Notes under the pieces: generated by a model | What the model saw: the letters and a program-made list of their open reading frames with translations, nothing else | What the model was told of the DNA's origin: nothing | Database searches by the model: none | DNA from: Janthinobacterium sp. 1_2014MBL_MicDiv | Lineage (GTDB): Bacteria; Pseudomonadota; Gammaproteobacteria; Burkholderiales; Burkholderiaceae_D | Assembly (NCBI RefSeq): GCF_001865675.1 | Contig: NZ_CP011319.1 | Location: 2,790,001-2,854,000, forward strand | Direction of reading: 5' to 3' | Length of the DNA stretch: 64,000 bases | Shown here: positions 24,870 to 33,566 of the stretch, in pieces | Position numbering within the stretch: position 1 is the stretch's first letter | Layout of the letters: each line of letters starts with the position of its first letter | Program-made: the position numbers and the translations under genes

Positions 24870-25337
24870 ATGTCCAAGCTTGCCCCTGCCATTTGCCTGT
24901 CGCTCGCCGTCGCCTTCGGCACGCCGCCACTGGCCGCCAGCGCTGCCGAGGGCGGCGCCACGCGCGCCGATGCCGAAGCCATGGTCAAGAAAGGCGTGGC
25001 CCATATCAAGAGCGCCGGCGATGCCAGGGCGTATGGCGATATCACGGCCAAGTCGCCGCAATTCATCCTGCACGACCTGTATCTGGTGGTCTACAAGCTC
25101 GACGGCACGGTCGTCGCGCATGGCGCCAATCCGAAAATGGTGGGCAAGAACTTGATCGAGTTGAAGGATATCGACGGCAAGGCCTTCGTCAAGGAGCGCG
25201 TCGACCTGGCCAGGAGCAAGGGCAGCTTCTGGCAGGAATATAAATTCACGAATCCGGAAAACAAGAAGATCGAACCGAAGGTGATGTATTGCGAAAAGCT
25301 CGACGAGACCGTCGTTTGCGGCGGCATCTACCTGTAG
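24870..25337 (+). CDS. Soluble periplasmic Cache-domain protein
   Basis: 155 aa, ribosome site AGAAGGAG. Signal peptide to about residue 27 (SLAVAFGTPPLAASA). The rest is a single Cache domain: FILHDLYLVVYKLDGTVVAHGANPKMVGKNL, then ELKDIDGKAFVKE and KVMYCEKLDETVVCGGIYL. There is no transmembrane or output domain. It lies 50 nt before a chemoreceptor gene and may bind a ligand and present it to that receptor. Confidence 0.82.
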   Translation: MSKLAPAICLSLAVAFGTPPLAASAAEGGATRADAEAMVKKGVAHIKSAGDARAYGDITAKSPQFILHDLYLVVYKLDGTVVAHGANPKMVGKNLIELKDIDGKAFVKERVDLARSKGSFWQEYKFTNPENKKIEPKVMYCEKLDETVVCGGIYL

Positions 25338-25386
25338 CCGGCCGCCGCGCCGCCGGTGCCGGGATGGCAGTCCACAGGGGCCAGCC

Positions 25387-26937
25387 GTGAAAATCGCGCA
25401 CAAGATGCTGATCGTGCCGCTGGCCGCGCTGGCTTGCCTGCTTGCCATGGGAGCCTTGTCCTATGTCGGCATGCAGCAAAACGAGCAGCGCATGCGCGGC
25501 TTGAAGGATGTCACGCTGGCCGCCGAACGCCTTGCTAACAAGCAGGTTATTGCCCTGAGCCAGGTGCATGCGGACGCGTATGCGCGGATCGCCATCGCCG
25601 CCAGCCTGTCGGAAGCGCAATTCAAGCAATTCGGCGCGCACACGGACGGGCAGCTGAACGCCATCGCGCAAGGCTTGACGCAGTTGAAGACCTACCCGGG
25701 CGCCGCCACGGAAGCGGCCCAGGCCTTGCCGGCCGTCGAACGCTACCGGTCCAGCGTGGCGCAGGCGCTGGACCTGGCCTCGATGGATCCGAATACGGGC
25801 GTGGCCGCCATGCAGAATGCCGCCACGCACTACCAGCAAGTGCGGACCCAGTTGCGCCAGGTGCTGCTGAACCTGGACAGGCGCACCGCCGACGCGCTGC
25901 AGGATACCCGGAGCGCGGGCCAGCGCGCCGCCTGGCTGCAGCTCGGCACGATGGCGCTGGGCTTTGCCGTGCTGGCACTGATCGCGACCTCGGTCGCGCG
26001 CTCCGTGCTGCGCCCCATCGCCGAAGCCTGCCGCGCCGCCGTATGCCTGGCCGCCGGCGACCTGACGACGCGCATCGAGGTGCGCAGCGACGATGAAGTG
26101 GGCAAGCTGTCGCGGGCGCTGGCCACCGTCTTGAACAACTGGAACACCTTGCTGGGCGATATACGCCAGGCCGGCGCCACCATCACCGTGGAAGCCGGTG
26201 AAATCGCCCTGGGCAATGCGGATTTGTCGGCCCGCACCGAGTCGCAAGCGCAATCGCTGCAAGAAACGGCATCGTCCATGCATGCCTTGACCGGCACCGT
26301 GCGCGAAAACGCCAGCCATGCGCACCAGGCCAACCAGATGGTGCTGTCGACGTCGAACGTGGCGCTGGAAGGCGGTCGCGTGGTGGGCCAGGTGGTCGAG
26401 ACGATGGGCTCGATCAAGGCCAGTTCCGGCCGCATCGTCGATATCATCGCCGTCATCGACGGCATCGCGTTCCAGACGAATATCCTGGCCCTGAACGCGG
26501 CCGTGGAAGCGGCCCGCGCGGGGGAACAGGGTCGCGGCTTCGCCGTCGTCGCCACCGAGGTGCGCGGCCTGGCGCAGCGTTCGGCCACGGCGGCGCGCGA
26601 AATCAAGCAGCTGATCGAGGATTCGGTGGACAGGATAGAAACGGGCAGCCGGCTGGCCGACAGCGCCGGGCGCACCATGGGCGAGATCGTCGCCGCCGTG
26701 CAGCAGGTGACGGCGATCATGAACGACATCACGGCGGCCAGCGAACGCCAGAGCCAGGGCATCGAGCAAGTCAACAGTGCCATCACCGACATGGATGAAC
26801 TGACCCAGCGCAATGCCGCGCTGGTCGAACAATCGGCCGCCGCCGCGCAAAACATGCAGGACCAGGCCCGCGACATGCTGAAGGTGGTCGACGCCTTCCG
26901 CCTCGGTGATGCGGCGCGGACGCTGCTGCCGCCTTAG
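25387..26937 (+). CDS. Methyl-accepting chemotaxis protein
   Basis: 516 aa, GTG start. TM1 is about residues 7-28, a helical periplasmic domain of about 160 residues follows, and TM2 is about 182-205. A HAMP segment follows (RPIAEACRAAVCLAAGDLTTRI). The signalling domain has the conserved hairpin tip IDGIAFQTNILALNAAVEAA, then GRGFAVVATEVRGLAQRSA. There is no C-terminal CheR-tethering pentapeptide. The periplasmic part looks like a four-helix bundle, not a Cache domain, which makes the soluble Cache protein encoded upstream a candidate co-sensor. Confidence 0.93.
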   Translation: MKIAHKMLIVPLAALACLLAMGALSYVGMQQNEQRMRGLKDVTLAAERLANKQVIALSQVHADAYARIAIAASLSEAQFKQFGAHTDGQLNAIAQGLTQLKTYPGAATEAAQALPAVERYRSSVAQALDLASMDPNTGVAAMQNAATHYQQVRTQLRQVLLNLDRRTADALQDTRSAGQRAAWLQLGTMALGFAVLALIATSVARSVLRPIAEACRAAVCLAAGDLTTRIEVRSDDEVGKLSRALATVLNNWNTLLGDIRQAGATITVEAGEIALGNADLSARTESQAQSLQETASSMHALTGTVRENASHAHQANQMVLSTSNVALEGGRVVGQVVETMGSIKASSGRIVDIIAVIDGIAFQTNILALNAAVEAARAGEQGRGFAVVATEVRGLAQRSATAAREIKQLIEDSVDRIETGSRLADSAGRTMGEIVAAVQQVTAIMNDITAASERQSQGIEQVNSAITDMDELTQRNAALVEQSAAAAQNMQDQARDMLKVVDAFRLGDAARTLLPP

Positions 26938-28013
26938 CGCGGCGGCAGTACCGCCGCTGCGCAAGCCTGCATTTTCTGGCCCGCCGCCACCAGCGCGGGA
27001 TCGGCCTCCCGCTGCAAGACCTTGCCCATGCTGTTTTGCTCATAGTAATCGCCCAGCATGGCGGCATACAGATAGATCTGGTCCTGCCTGCGCCAGGTGC
27101 CGCTGTTGCCGGGGCCGGGAGCGACAGGCGCGCCGGCACTGAAGAAACTGTACAGGCCGCCGACCTTCTTCTTGTGCAGCCATTCCATCAACTGCACGAT
27201 GCGGTACTGTTCCAGCAGGCTCAAATCGCCGACCTTACCGCCGGCCAGCGCGTAATACAGTTCCAGGCGGGCCATCCAGTTGCCCTTCTCGCCTGCCGCC
27301 ACCAGCGCATCCCAGGCGGGGCCGGCCCGCACCTTGCGCACGTCGCGCGGCGCCGCCATCCAGGCGGCGACGGCTGTCTGGTCCGGCACGGGGCCATAGT
27401 CATCGGGGGTGCGACAGACGAACTGGCGCACGTCGGGGACGCCTTCCTTGAATTCGTCGGCGATGTAACGGGCCACCTTGTCGCCGATGCCCAGCAGGCG
27501 CTTGCCATAGCCTTCCAGGGTCCAGCTGGCAGGCAGGCGGCCCAGCCAGGCCAGTTCATCGTCGTTGGCCCGCGCCGCCACCGCATAGGCGGCGATCTTC
27601 GCTTGCATCTGCACTTCCTTCTGCTGCTCGGCCAGCTTGAGCGCATCCTGCTCTTCGTCATAGCGGCTCGTGGTTTTCGCCAGTTGCACACAGTCGAGGA
27701 AAGCCGCCGGCGCCCCCTGCCAGCATTGCGCCGGGACCTTCAACTGCCAGCGCATGCTCACTGTTTTCAGGATATAGTTTTCTTCGCCCTCCTCTGCCCT
27801 GACATAGGCGCGACCATCGGCCTTCGTCACGCCTTTGCTCAGCTGCTTGCCGCCGGCCGTGCTCCAGGTATACGGATCATCGTTTTGCGGCACGCCGGGC
27901 ACGGCGTACAAGGTCAGGTAGTGGCCGGTTGCGGGAACGGCATCGGCGGCCTGGGACAGCGGCGACAACAGGGACAAGGTCAGCAGTGTACTTTTGGATA
28001 ACAGTTTCGGCAT
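26934..28013 (-). CDS. Secreted uncharacterised protein
   Basis: 359 aa with a signal peptide (LLTLSLLSPLSQAADA). The N-terminal part (TWSTAGGKQLSKGVTKADGR) looks like a small beta domain; the rest is alpha-helical with repeated Ala/Leu helices and GNWMARLELYYALAGG, resembling Sel1/DUF6396-type periplasmic proteins. The 3' end overlaps the chemoreceptor stop by 4 nt on the other strand. The cadR gene lies 24 nt upstream on the same strand, so the two could be cotranscribed. Confidence 0.65.
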   Translation of the reverse strand: MPKLLSKSTLLTLSLLSPLSQAADAVPATGHYLTLYAVPGVPQNDDPYTWSTAGGKQLSKGVTKADGRAYVRAEEGEENYILKTVSMRWQLKVPAQCWQGAPAAFLDCVQLAKTTSRYDEEQDALKLAEQQKEVQMQAKIAAYAVAARANDDELAWLGRLPASWTLEGYGKRLLGIGDKVARYIADEFKEGVPDVRQFVCRTPDDYGPVPDQTAVAAWMAAPRDVRKVRAGPAWDALVAAGEKGNWMARLELYYALAGGKVGDLSLLEQYRIVQLMEWLHKKKVGGLYSFFSAGAPVAPGPGNSGTWRRQDQIYLYAAMLGDYYEQNSMGKVLQREADPALVAAGQKMQACAAAVLPPR

Positions 28014-28037
28014 GAATCAAGAGGGTCGATAAAGGAA

Positions 28038-28469
28038 TCAATGGAGGTCGGTATGGCAGGCACAGTCGTGGCCGCTGGCCGCCTCGGACAGGTTTTGCAG
28101 GATGGCGCAGTCTTGCGACGGCTGCGGCTGGTCGCACTGGTGGCGCAGGGTCACCAGTTGCTGCTGCAAGGTTTGCAAATTGGCCATCTGCTCGGCGATG
28201 CGCAGTATATGGTGGTCGAGCAATTCATTAACGCTCTGGCAACCTTCGGCCGGATTGTTCTTAAATTCCAGCAAGGCGCGGATATCGGTCAGGCCGATCT
28301 GCAGCGAGCGGCAATGGCGGATGAATTGCAGCCGCTCCTGGTGCTCTTCCCTGTATTCGCGATAGCCGGCGCTGTTGCGGCCGGGCTCCTGCAGCAAGCC
28401 CGCCTTTTCATAGTAACGCACGGTTTCCACGTCACAATCTGTCCGTTTGGCTAGTTCTCCGATACGCAT
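28038..28469 (-). CDS. cadR: Cd(II)/Pb(II)-responsive MerR-type regulator
   Basis: 143 aa. Helix-turn-helix MRIGELAKRTDCDVETVRYYEKAG, then EEHQERLQFIRHCRSLQIGLTDIR. The metal-binding cysteines of the CadR/PbrR group are present: C12, C77 (GCQSVNELLDHH) and a C-terminal CACH (C136, C138). Divergent from a heavy-metal ATPase and reading onto the classical operator between them. It activates the ATPase gene when soft divalent metal binds. Confidence 0.93.
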   Translation of the reverse strand: MRIGELAKRTDCDVETVRYYEKAGLLQEPGRNSAGYREYREEHQERLQFIRHCRSLQIGLTDIRALLEFKNNPAEGCQSVNELLDHHILRIAEQMANLQTLQQQLVTLRHQCDQPQPSQDCAILQNLSEAASGHDCACHTDLH

Positions 28470-28504
28470 GGCATCCCCTTTTCATTCCAATCTGCAAATT
28501 CCGC

Positions 28505-28535
28505 TTGACCCTGTAGCGGCTACAGGGTTTCTAAT
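28505..28535 (+). promoter_or_regulatory. CadR-activated promoter of the metal ATPase gene
   Basis: -35 TTGACC (28505-28510), 19-bp spacer, -10 TCTAAT (28530-28535). The dyad ACCCTGTAG-CGG-CTACAGGGT (28508-28528) has perfect 9-bp arms and matches known CadR/PbrR/ZntR operators. Confidence 0.93.
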
Positions 28536-28567
28536 GGAAGCATACACGAAACCGGAAGGACGCTGCG

Positions 28568-30865
28568 ATGCCGCACGATACACACGCTCACGACGATGCT
28601 CATAGTCACGACCACGCTCACGGCCACGGGCCTGCCCCTGTACCGCAGGCTGCCGGCGCAAGCTGCTGCTCGCATCAGCATGCCTGTTCGGCAACACCCT
28701 CAGCCCAGGCCGCGCCCGCCTTGCCCAGCACAGCTATTGATGGCGCGCACACGGCCAAATACCGCATCGCGAACATGGATTGCCCGACGGAAGAACGCCT
28801 GATCCGCAACAAGCTGGGCGGCATGGCCGGCGTCGTCGGCCTCGATTTCAACCTGATGAACCGCGTGCTCGACGTGCACCACACCCTGCCCTCGCTGGCC
28901 ACGGTGGAAGCAGCCCTGCACGGCATCGGCATGCAGGCCGTGCCGATGGAAGCCGGCGCCGCCATCGTGCGCGCCCCGAACGAAGGCAGCCTGAGCGGCA
29001 TGCAAAAAGGCTTGCTGGTGGTGTCCGGCCTGGCCGCGGCCGGCGCCGAGGCGCTGGCGTGGACGACGCACGAAGACAGTTCGCCGCTGGTGATCGCCCT
29101 GGCCCTGCTGTCGATCGCCACGGGCGGCTGGCCGACCCTGAAAAAGGGCTGGATCGCCCTGAAAACGTTCACCCTGAATATCAATTTCCTGATGAGCCTA
29201 GCCGTGATCGGCGCCATCGCCATCGGCCAGTGGCCGGAAGCGGCCATGGTCATCTTCCTGTTCGCCATCGCCGAGCTGATCGAAGGCTTGTCCTTGAACC
29301 GCGCGCGCAACGCCGTGCAGAGCCTGATGCAGCTGGCGCCCGACGTGGCCACGGTGGCCGATGCCAGCGGTGCCTGGCAACAGGTGCCCGTGGCCACGGT
29401 CGCCATCGGCGCGGCCATGCGCGTGAAGCCGGGCGAGCGCATCGCCCTCGATGGCGTGGTGGCCAACGGCGAGTCGTCCGTCAACCAGGCGCCGATCACG
29501 GGCGAAAGCATGCCGGTCGACAAGGTCGTGGGCGACGTCGTGTATGCGGGCACCATCAATGAACGGGGCGTGCTCGATGTCACGGTGACGGCCAACAGCG
29601 GCAACAGCACGCTGGCGCGCATCGTCAAGGTGATCGAGGAAACGCAGGGCAAGCAGGCGCCCACGCAGCGCTTCGTCGACCAGTTCGCCCGCTATTACAC
29701 GCCGGCCGTGGTGGTGTTTGCCGTGCTGGTGGCCGTCGTGCCGCCGTTGCTGCTGGACCAGCCCTTCATGGCCTGGGTCTACAAGGCGCTGGTGATGCTG
29801 GTCATCGCCTGCCCGTGCGCGCTGGTCATTTCCACGCCGGTGACAGTGGTCAGCGGCCTGACGGCGGCCGCGCGGCGCGGCATCCTCGTGAAAGGCGGGC
29901 AATTCCTCGAGACCGGCTATCGCCTGAAGGCCATCGCCGTCGACAAGACGGGAACCTTGACCATGGGCAAACCGGCCGTCACGGACGTGGTGGCGCTGAC
30001 AGGCAGCAGCCGCGACGCAGTCTTGCTGCTGGCGGCCAGCCTGGACGCCCAGTCCGCGCACCCGCTGGCCGCCGCCATCGTCAAGGCCGGCCCGCCCGCC
30101 GGCAGCCACTTGCCGGTCAGCCAGTTTGCCGCCCTGAACGGACGCGGCGTGCAAGGCACGATGAACGGCCAGACGTATTACCTGGGCAATGCGCGCCTGA
30201 TGACGGAACTCAAGGTGCTGACTCCTGAACTGCAAGCCATCCTGGCGCGCCTGGAACAGCAAGCCTACACGGCCATGGTGCTGGCGACGCCGGCCGGCGC
30301 GCTGGGCGTGATCGCCGTGGCCGATGTGCTGCGCCCGACGGCCGCGGCCGCCATCGCCCGCCTGAATGCGCTGGGCGTGACCACCGTCATGTTGACGGGC
30401 GATAATTTGCTGACGGCGCAGCGCATCGGTGCCGAGGTCGGCGTCAGCCTGGTGAAGGCGGAATTGCTGCCGGAAAACAAGCTCGATGAAATCAAGGCCT
30501 TGCAGCAGCAGTTTGGCGTCGTCGCCATGCTCGGCGACGGCGTCAACGATGCGCCTGCCCTGGCGCAGGCCGACATCGGCTTCGCCATGGGCGCGGCCGG
30601 CAGCGACACGGCCATCGAGACGGCCGACGTGGCCCTGATGGACGATGAACTGGGCAAATTGCCCGAATTCATCAGCCTGAGCCAGCGCACGCGCAGCATC
30701 CTCGTGCAAAACATCAGCTTTGCCATCGGCATCAAGGCCGTCTTCTTCGGCCTGGCGCTGGCCGGCATGGCGACCTTGTGGATGGCCGTGTTCGCCGACG
30801 TGGGCGCCAGCCTGCTGGTGGTGGCAAACGGCTTGCGCCTGCTGCGTGGCAGCAAGGCCAAATAA
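28568..30865 (+). CDS. cadA: Zn/Cd/Pb-exporting P1B-type ATPase
   Basis: 765 aa. A His-rich N-terminus with many HDH/HSH repeats and a CC pair is followed by a heavy-metal-associated domain (MDCPTEE, C72). The membrane metal site is CPC (C415-P416-C417), the phosphorylation site is DKTGT (D459), and GDGVNDAPAL is the hinge motif. It exports Zn2+, Cd2+ or Pb2+ from the cytoplasm at the cost of ATP. Induced by CadR from the divergent operator. Confidence 0.96.
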   Translation: MPHDTHAHDDAHSHDHAHGHGPAPVPQAAGASCCSHQHACSATPSAQAAPALPSTAIDGAHTAKYRIANMDCPTEERLIRNKLGGMAGVVGLDFNLMNRVLDVHHTLPSLATVEAALHGIGMQAVPMEAGAAIVRAPNEGSLSGMQKGLLVVSGLAAAGAEALAWTTHEDSSPLVIALALLSIATGGWPTLKKGWIALKTFTLNINFLMSLAVIGAIAIGQWPEAAMVIFLFAIAELIEGLSLNRARNAVQSLMQLAPDVATVADASGAWQQVPVATVAIGAAMRVKPGERIALDGVVANGESSVNQAPITGESMPVDKVVGDVVYAGTINERGVLDVTVTANSGNSTLARIVKVIEETQGKQAPTQRFVDQFARYYTPAVVVFAVLVAVVPPLLLDQPFMAWVYKALVMLVIACPCALVISTPVTVVSGLTAAARRGILVKGGQFLETGYRLKAIAVDKTGTLTMGKPAVTDVVALTGSSRDAVLLLAASLDAQSAHPLAAAIVKAGPPAGSHLPVSQFAALNGRGVQGTMNGQTYYLGNARLMTELKVLTPELQAILARLEQQAYTAMVLATPAGALGVIAVADVLRPTAAAAIARLNALGVTTVMLTGDNLLTAQRIGAEVGVSLVKAELLPENKLDEIKALQQQFGVVAMLGDGVNDAPALAQADIGFAMGAAGSDTAIETADVALMDDELGKLPEFISLSQRTRSILVQNISFAIGIKAVFFGLALAGMATLWMAVFADVGASLLVVANGLRLLRGSKAK

Positions 30866-30909
30866 ATCCACGTGGAAAACTTTCCATCTGGACAATTGGT
30901 GTAAAAAAC

Positions 30910-30948
30910 GCTACTTTGGCGGCTGTTCTCCACCGCCGTCAAAGTAGC
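30910..30948 (+). promoter_or_regulatory. Hairpin directly before the S33-type hydrolase start codon
   Basis: GCTACTTTG (30910-30918) pairs with CAAAGTAGC (30940-30948), with further GC pairing inside (GCGG with CCGC). The start ATG at 30951 follows 2 nt later, and no Shine-Dalgarno lies outside the stem. It may be the terminator of cadA, a translation-control element, or both. Confidence 0.5.
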
Positions 30949-30950
30949 CG

Positions 30951-32408
30951 ATGACATTCCTGCCCCGCCTGACCCTGCTGGCCGCCGCGCTTGCCCCCCT
31001 GGTTGCCAGCACATCCCTGCACGCCGAACCCCTGTTCTTCACGCCCTGCTCCGACACGGCCGTCCCCGGCAGCCTGTGCTCGGGCTTGAACGTGCCCGGC
31101 AGCTATGACGAACAGGGCCGCGCCGTCGGCGACAACGATGCCATGCACGTATTCGTGCGCAAGATCGCCGCTGACGTGCCTGCCGGCCAAGCCGCCAGGG
31201 GCACGCTGTGGCTGGTGGCGGGCGGACCCGGCGAATCGGGCGCTTCGTTCTACAACTTGCTGCCCACCCTGCGCCGCGGCTTTCCCGGCTTTGAATTCCT
31301 GATCCCCGACCATCGCGGCACGGGCCATTCTTCGCGCCTGTGCAAGGTGGAAGAGTCCGAACGCAGTCCGGGCGGCCGCGCCCTGGCCGGCGCCGAATGG
31401 GCCAGCTGCTTTGCCGGCATCAAGCTGATGCCGGAGTACGCGCACCAGTTTTCCATCACCACGGCCGCGCGCGACCTGAAGGCCCTGCTCGAGGGCCAGC
31501 GCGCAGCCAAAGGCAGACAGCCGCCCGTGTATGTATACAGTGTGTCGTACGGCACGCAGCTGGTCTTGCGCGCCTTGCAGCTGGGACCATTGCCCGTCAA
31601 CGGCGTCATCCTCGACTCGCTGGTGCCGCCGCAAACGGATGCGCGCTGGGACTTGAGCCAGCGCTCGCAGGTGGTTGATGCCGTGGGCAGGCAGGTGCTG
31701 GCCCGCTGCGATGCGGATCCCGCTTGCCACGCGGCACTGGGGGAGCCGGCCGAGACGCTGTACCGCCGCGTGCTGGACAAGGCGCAGGCCGATTCCGCCG
31801 TGCTGGCGCAGATTCCCGGCAAGAACCTGAAAAACTTTCTGGGTGGCATGCTCGACGTGCCGGCCGCGCGCGCCCGCATTCCCTATGTGCTGCGTGACCT
31901 CGACCAGGGCGGCGACGCGGAACTGGCGGCCGTGCGCGCCACCCTGAACGAGGCGGCGGCCAGCCTGGGCAGCTATCCGCAGTCGCCGCTGTCGATTCCG
32001 CTGGTGAGCATCATCAGCAATTCGGAAAACAATCTGCAACCCTCGCTGCGGCCCACCCTGGCAGCCGTCGACATCGACCGCGAAGACGCCGATTTGCTGT
32101 TTACCAGCCCGCTGCCGCGCATCCTGCTCGCTGGCGGCCTGCCCACCTATCCGCGCGACCGCTATTTCGGCGCCTTGCCGGAAAACATGCCGCCAACCCT
32201 GGTGCTGCACGGCACCCTGGATCCGAAGACGCCCTATGCGGGCGCGCAGGCGCAGGTGAGCGCCCTGACGCAGCGCAAGGCCGGCAAGGTGGCCTTGTCC
32301 TCGATCAGGAATGCGCCGCATTTCATCCTGTGGACGGCGCCCGCCTGCTTCGAGCAGGCGAGCCAGCGCTTTATCGCCGGCAAGCCGGCACACGATTGCA
32401 CGTTGTAG
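30951..32408 (+). CDS. Secreted alpha/beta hydrolase, tripeptidyl-aminopeptidase-like (S33)
   Basis: 485 aa with a signal peptide (LTLLAAALAPLVASTSLHA). Oxyanion motif GGPGESG, nucleophile Ser in YSVSYGTQL, acid in LHGTLDPKTPY, His in RNAPHFIL, and a C-terminal Cys-rich end typical of TAP-like C-terminal domains. It should cleave N-terminal residues from peptides or hydrolyse esters in the periplasm. It starts directly after a hairpin with no visible ribosome site. Followed 28 nt later by another hydrolase of the same superfamily. Confidence 0.88.
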   Translation: MTFLPRLTLLAAALAPLVASTSLHAEPLFFTPCSDTAVPGSLCSGLNVPGSYDEQGRAVGDNDAMHVFVRKIAADVPAGQAARGTLWLVAGGPGESGASFYNLLPTLRRGFPGFEFLIPDHRGTGHSSRLCKVEESERSPGGRALAGAEWASCFAGIKLMPEYAHQFSITTAARDLKALLEGQRAAKGRQPPVYVYSVSYGTQLVLRALQLGPLPVNGVILDSLVPPQTDARWDLSQRSQVVDAVGRQVLARCDADPACHAALGEPAETLYRRVLDKAQADSAVLAQIPGKNLKNFLGGMLDVPAARARIPYVLRDLDQGGDAELAAVRATLNEAAASLGSYPQSPLSIPLVSIISNSENNLQPSLRPTLAAVDIDREDADLLFTSPLPRILLAGGLPTYPRDRYFGALPENMPPTLVLHGTLDPKTPYAGAQAQVSALTQRKAGKVALSSIRNAPHFILWTAPACFEQASQRFIAGKPAHDCTL

Positions 32409-32436
32409 TTCCCGTCCTCCCACTATAAAGGTCCCT

Positions 32437-33483
32437 ATGCGCAAGAGTTGCCTGGCATTCCTGCTGTTTTCCTGCTTCAGCGTGGCGCAAGCCGCCGCCA
32501 CTCCCGCTGCCGTGTGTGCCTCGCCCGCGCAGCCTGTGCGCGAGCAAGGCTATGTGCCGATCAATGGCATCGAGCAATGGATCACGATCACGGGCGCGCG
32601 CTGCGGCAATCCCGTGATCCTGTTCATCCATGGCGGCCCCGGCAACCCGCTGAGCCCGTTCGCGGACGCCATCTATGGCAGCTGGCAACAGGATTACACC
32701 CTGGTGCAGTGGGACCAGCGCGGCGCGGGCATGACCTATACGCAGCAGCGGCCGACGGAAGATACGCCCCTGAGCCTGGAGCAGATGCGCGACGACGGCA
32801 TTGCCGTGGCCCGCTATCTGCAGCAGCACCTGGGCCAGCAAAAGGTCATCCTGATGGGCAGTTCCTGGGGCTCCATCCTCGGCACCTACATGGCCAAGGC
32901 GCGACCGGAGCTGTTCCATGCCTATGTCGGCACGGCGCAGGTGGTCGATGCGCAGCAGAACATGGCCGATATGTATGGCCGCGTCCTTGCGCTGGCGCAG
33001 GCGGCAAACGATACCCCGACGGTGGACAAACTGGCGGCACTGGGCCCGCCGCCGTGGCGCGATCCGCGCAATTTCGGCATCCTGCGCCGCTTCGACCGCA
33101 AGTACGAGGCGCTGGTGACGGATGCGCCGCCGAAACACTGGTGGCAGCCGGCCCCGTTCTACGCCACGCCGCAGGCGCTGGCCGACGCCGAGGCGGCCGA
33201 CGATTATTCCTACATCCAGTTCATCGGCATGCGCGGCGACGGCATGTTTTCCAAGGTGGCCCTGCCCGCGCTGGGCACGCGTTTTGAGCTTCCCGTGTTC
33301 CTCGTGATGGGCGAGGAAGACTTGCTGACCTCCGCCCCGATTGCGCGCACGTATTTCGACAGCATCACGGCGCCGCACAAGAGTTTTACATTGGTGAAAC
33401 GGGCCGGACACGACCCCAACCAGGCCGTGCTCGACGCCCAGTGGCGCATCTTGCGCGAGCAGGTGGCGCCGCTGCTGCGCTAA
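32437..33483 (+). CDS. Secreted alpha/beta hydrolase, proline-iminopeptidase-like
   Basis: 348 aa from ATG 32437 (AAAGG upstream); the longer frame above overlaps the previous gene. Signal peptide CLAFLLFSCFSVAQAAA. HGGPGNPLS oxyanion motif, WDQRGAGMT, nucleophile Ser in MGSSWGSILG, acid in MGEEDLLT, and His in RAGHDPNQ. These are S33 proline iminopeptidase signatures. Probably cotranscribed with the preceding S33-type gene, so two periplasmic peptidases are made together. Confidence 0.9.
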   Translation: MRKSCLAFLLFSCFSVAQAAATPAAVCASPAQPVREQGYVPINGIEQWITITGARCGNPVILFIHGGPGNPLSPFADAIYGSWQQDYTLVQWDQRGAGMTYTQQRPTEDTPLSLEQMRDDGIAVARYLQQHLGQQKVILMGSSWGSILGTYMAKARPELFHAYVGTAQVVDAQQNMADMYGRVLALAQAANDTPTVDKLAALGPPPWRDPRNFGILRRFDRKYEALVTDAPPKHWWQPAPFYATPQALADAEAADDYSYIQFIGMRGDGMFSKVALPALGTRFELPVFLVMGEEDLLTSAPIARTYFDSITAPHKSFTLVKRAGHDPNQAVLDAQWRILREQVAPLLR

Positions 33484-33566
33484 GCCTACTGCTAGTCTGG
33501 ATGGCAACGGGCCCGCCGTTTGCGCGGCGGGCCGGTATGGATGGCGGTCGCTCCGACCCTGCCAGA

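Noticed and set aside
24006..25448. 480-codon minus-strand frame across three plus-strand genes
   Set aside because: It spans several genes and an intergenic region, and has no recognisable protein features.
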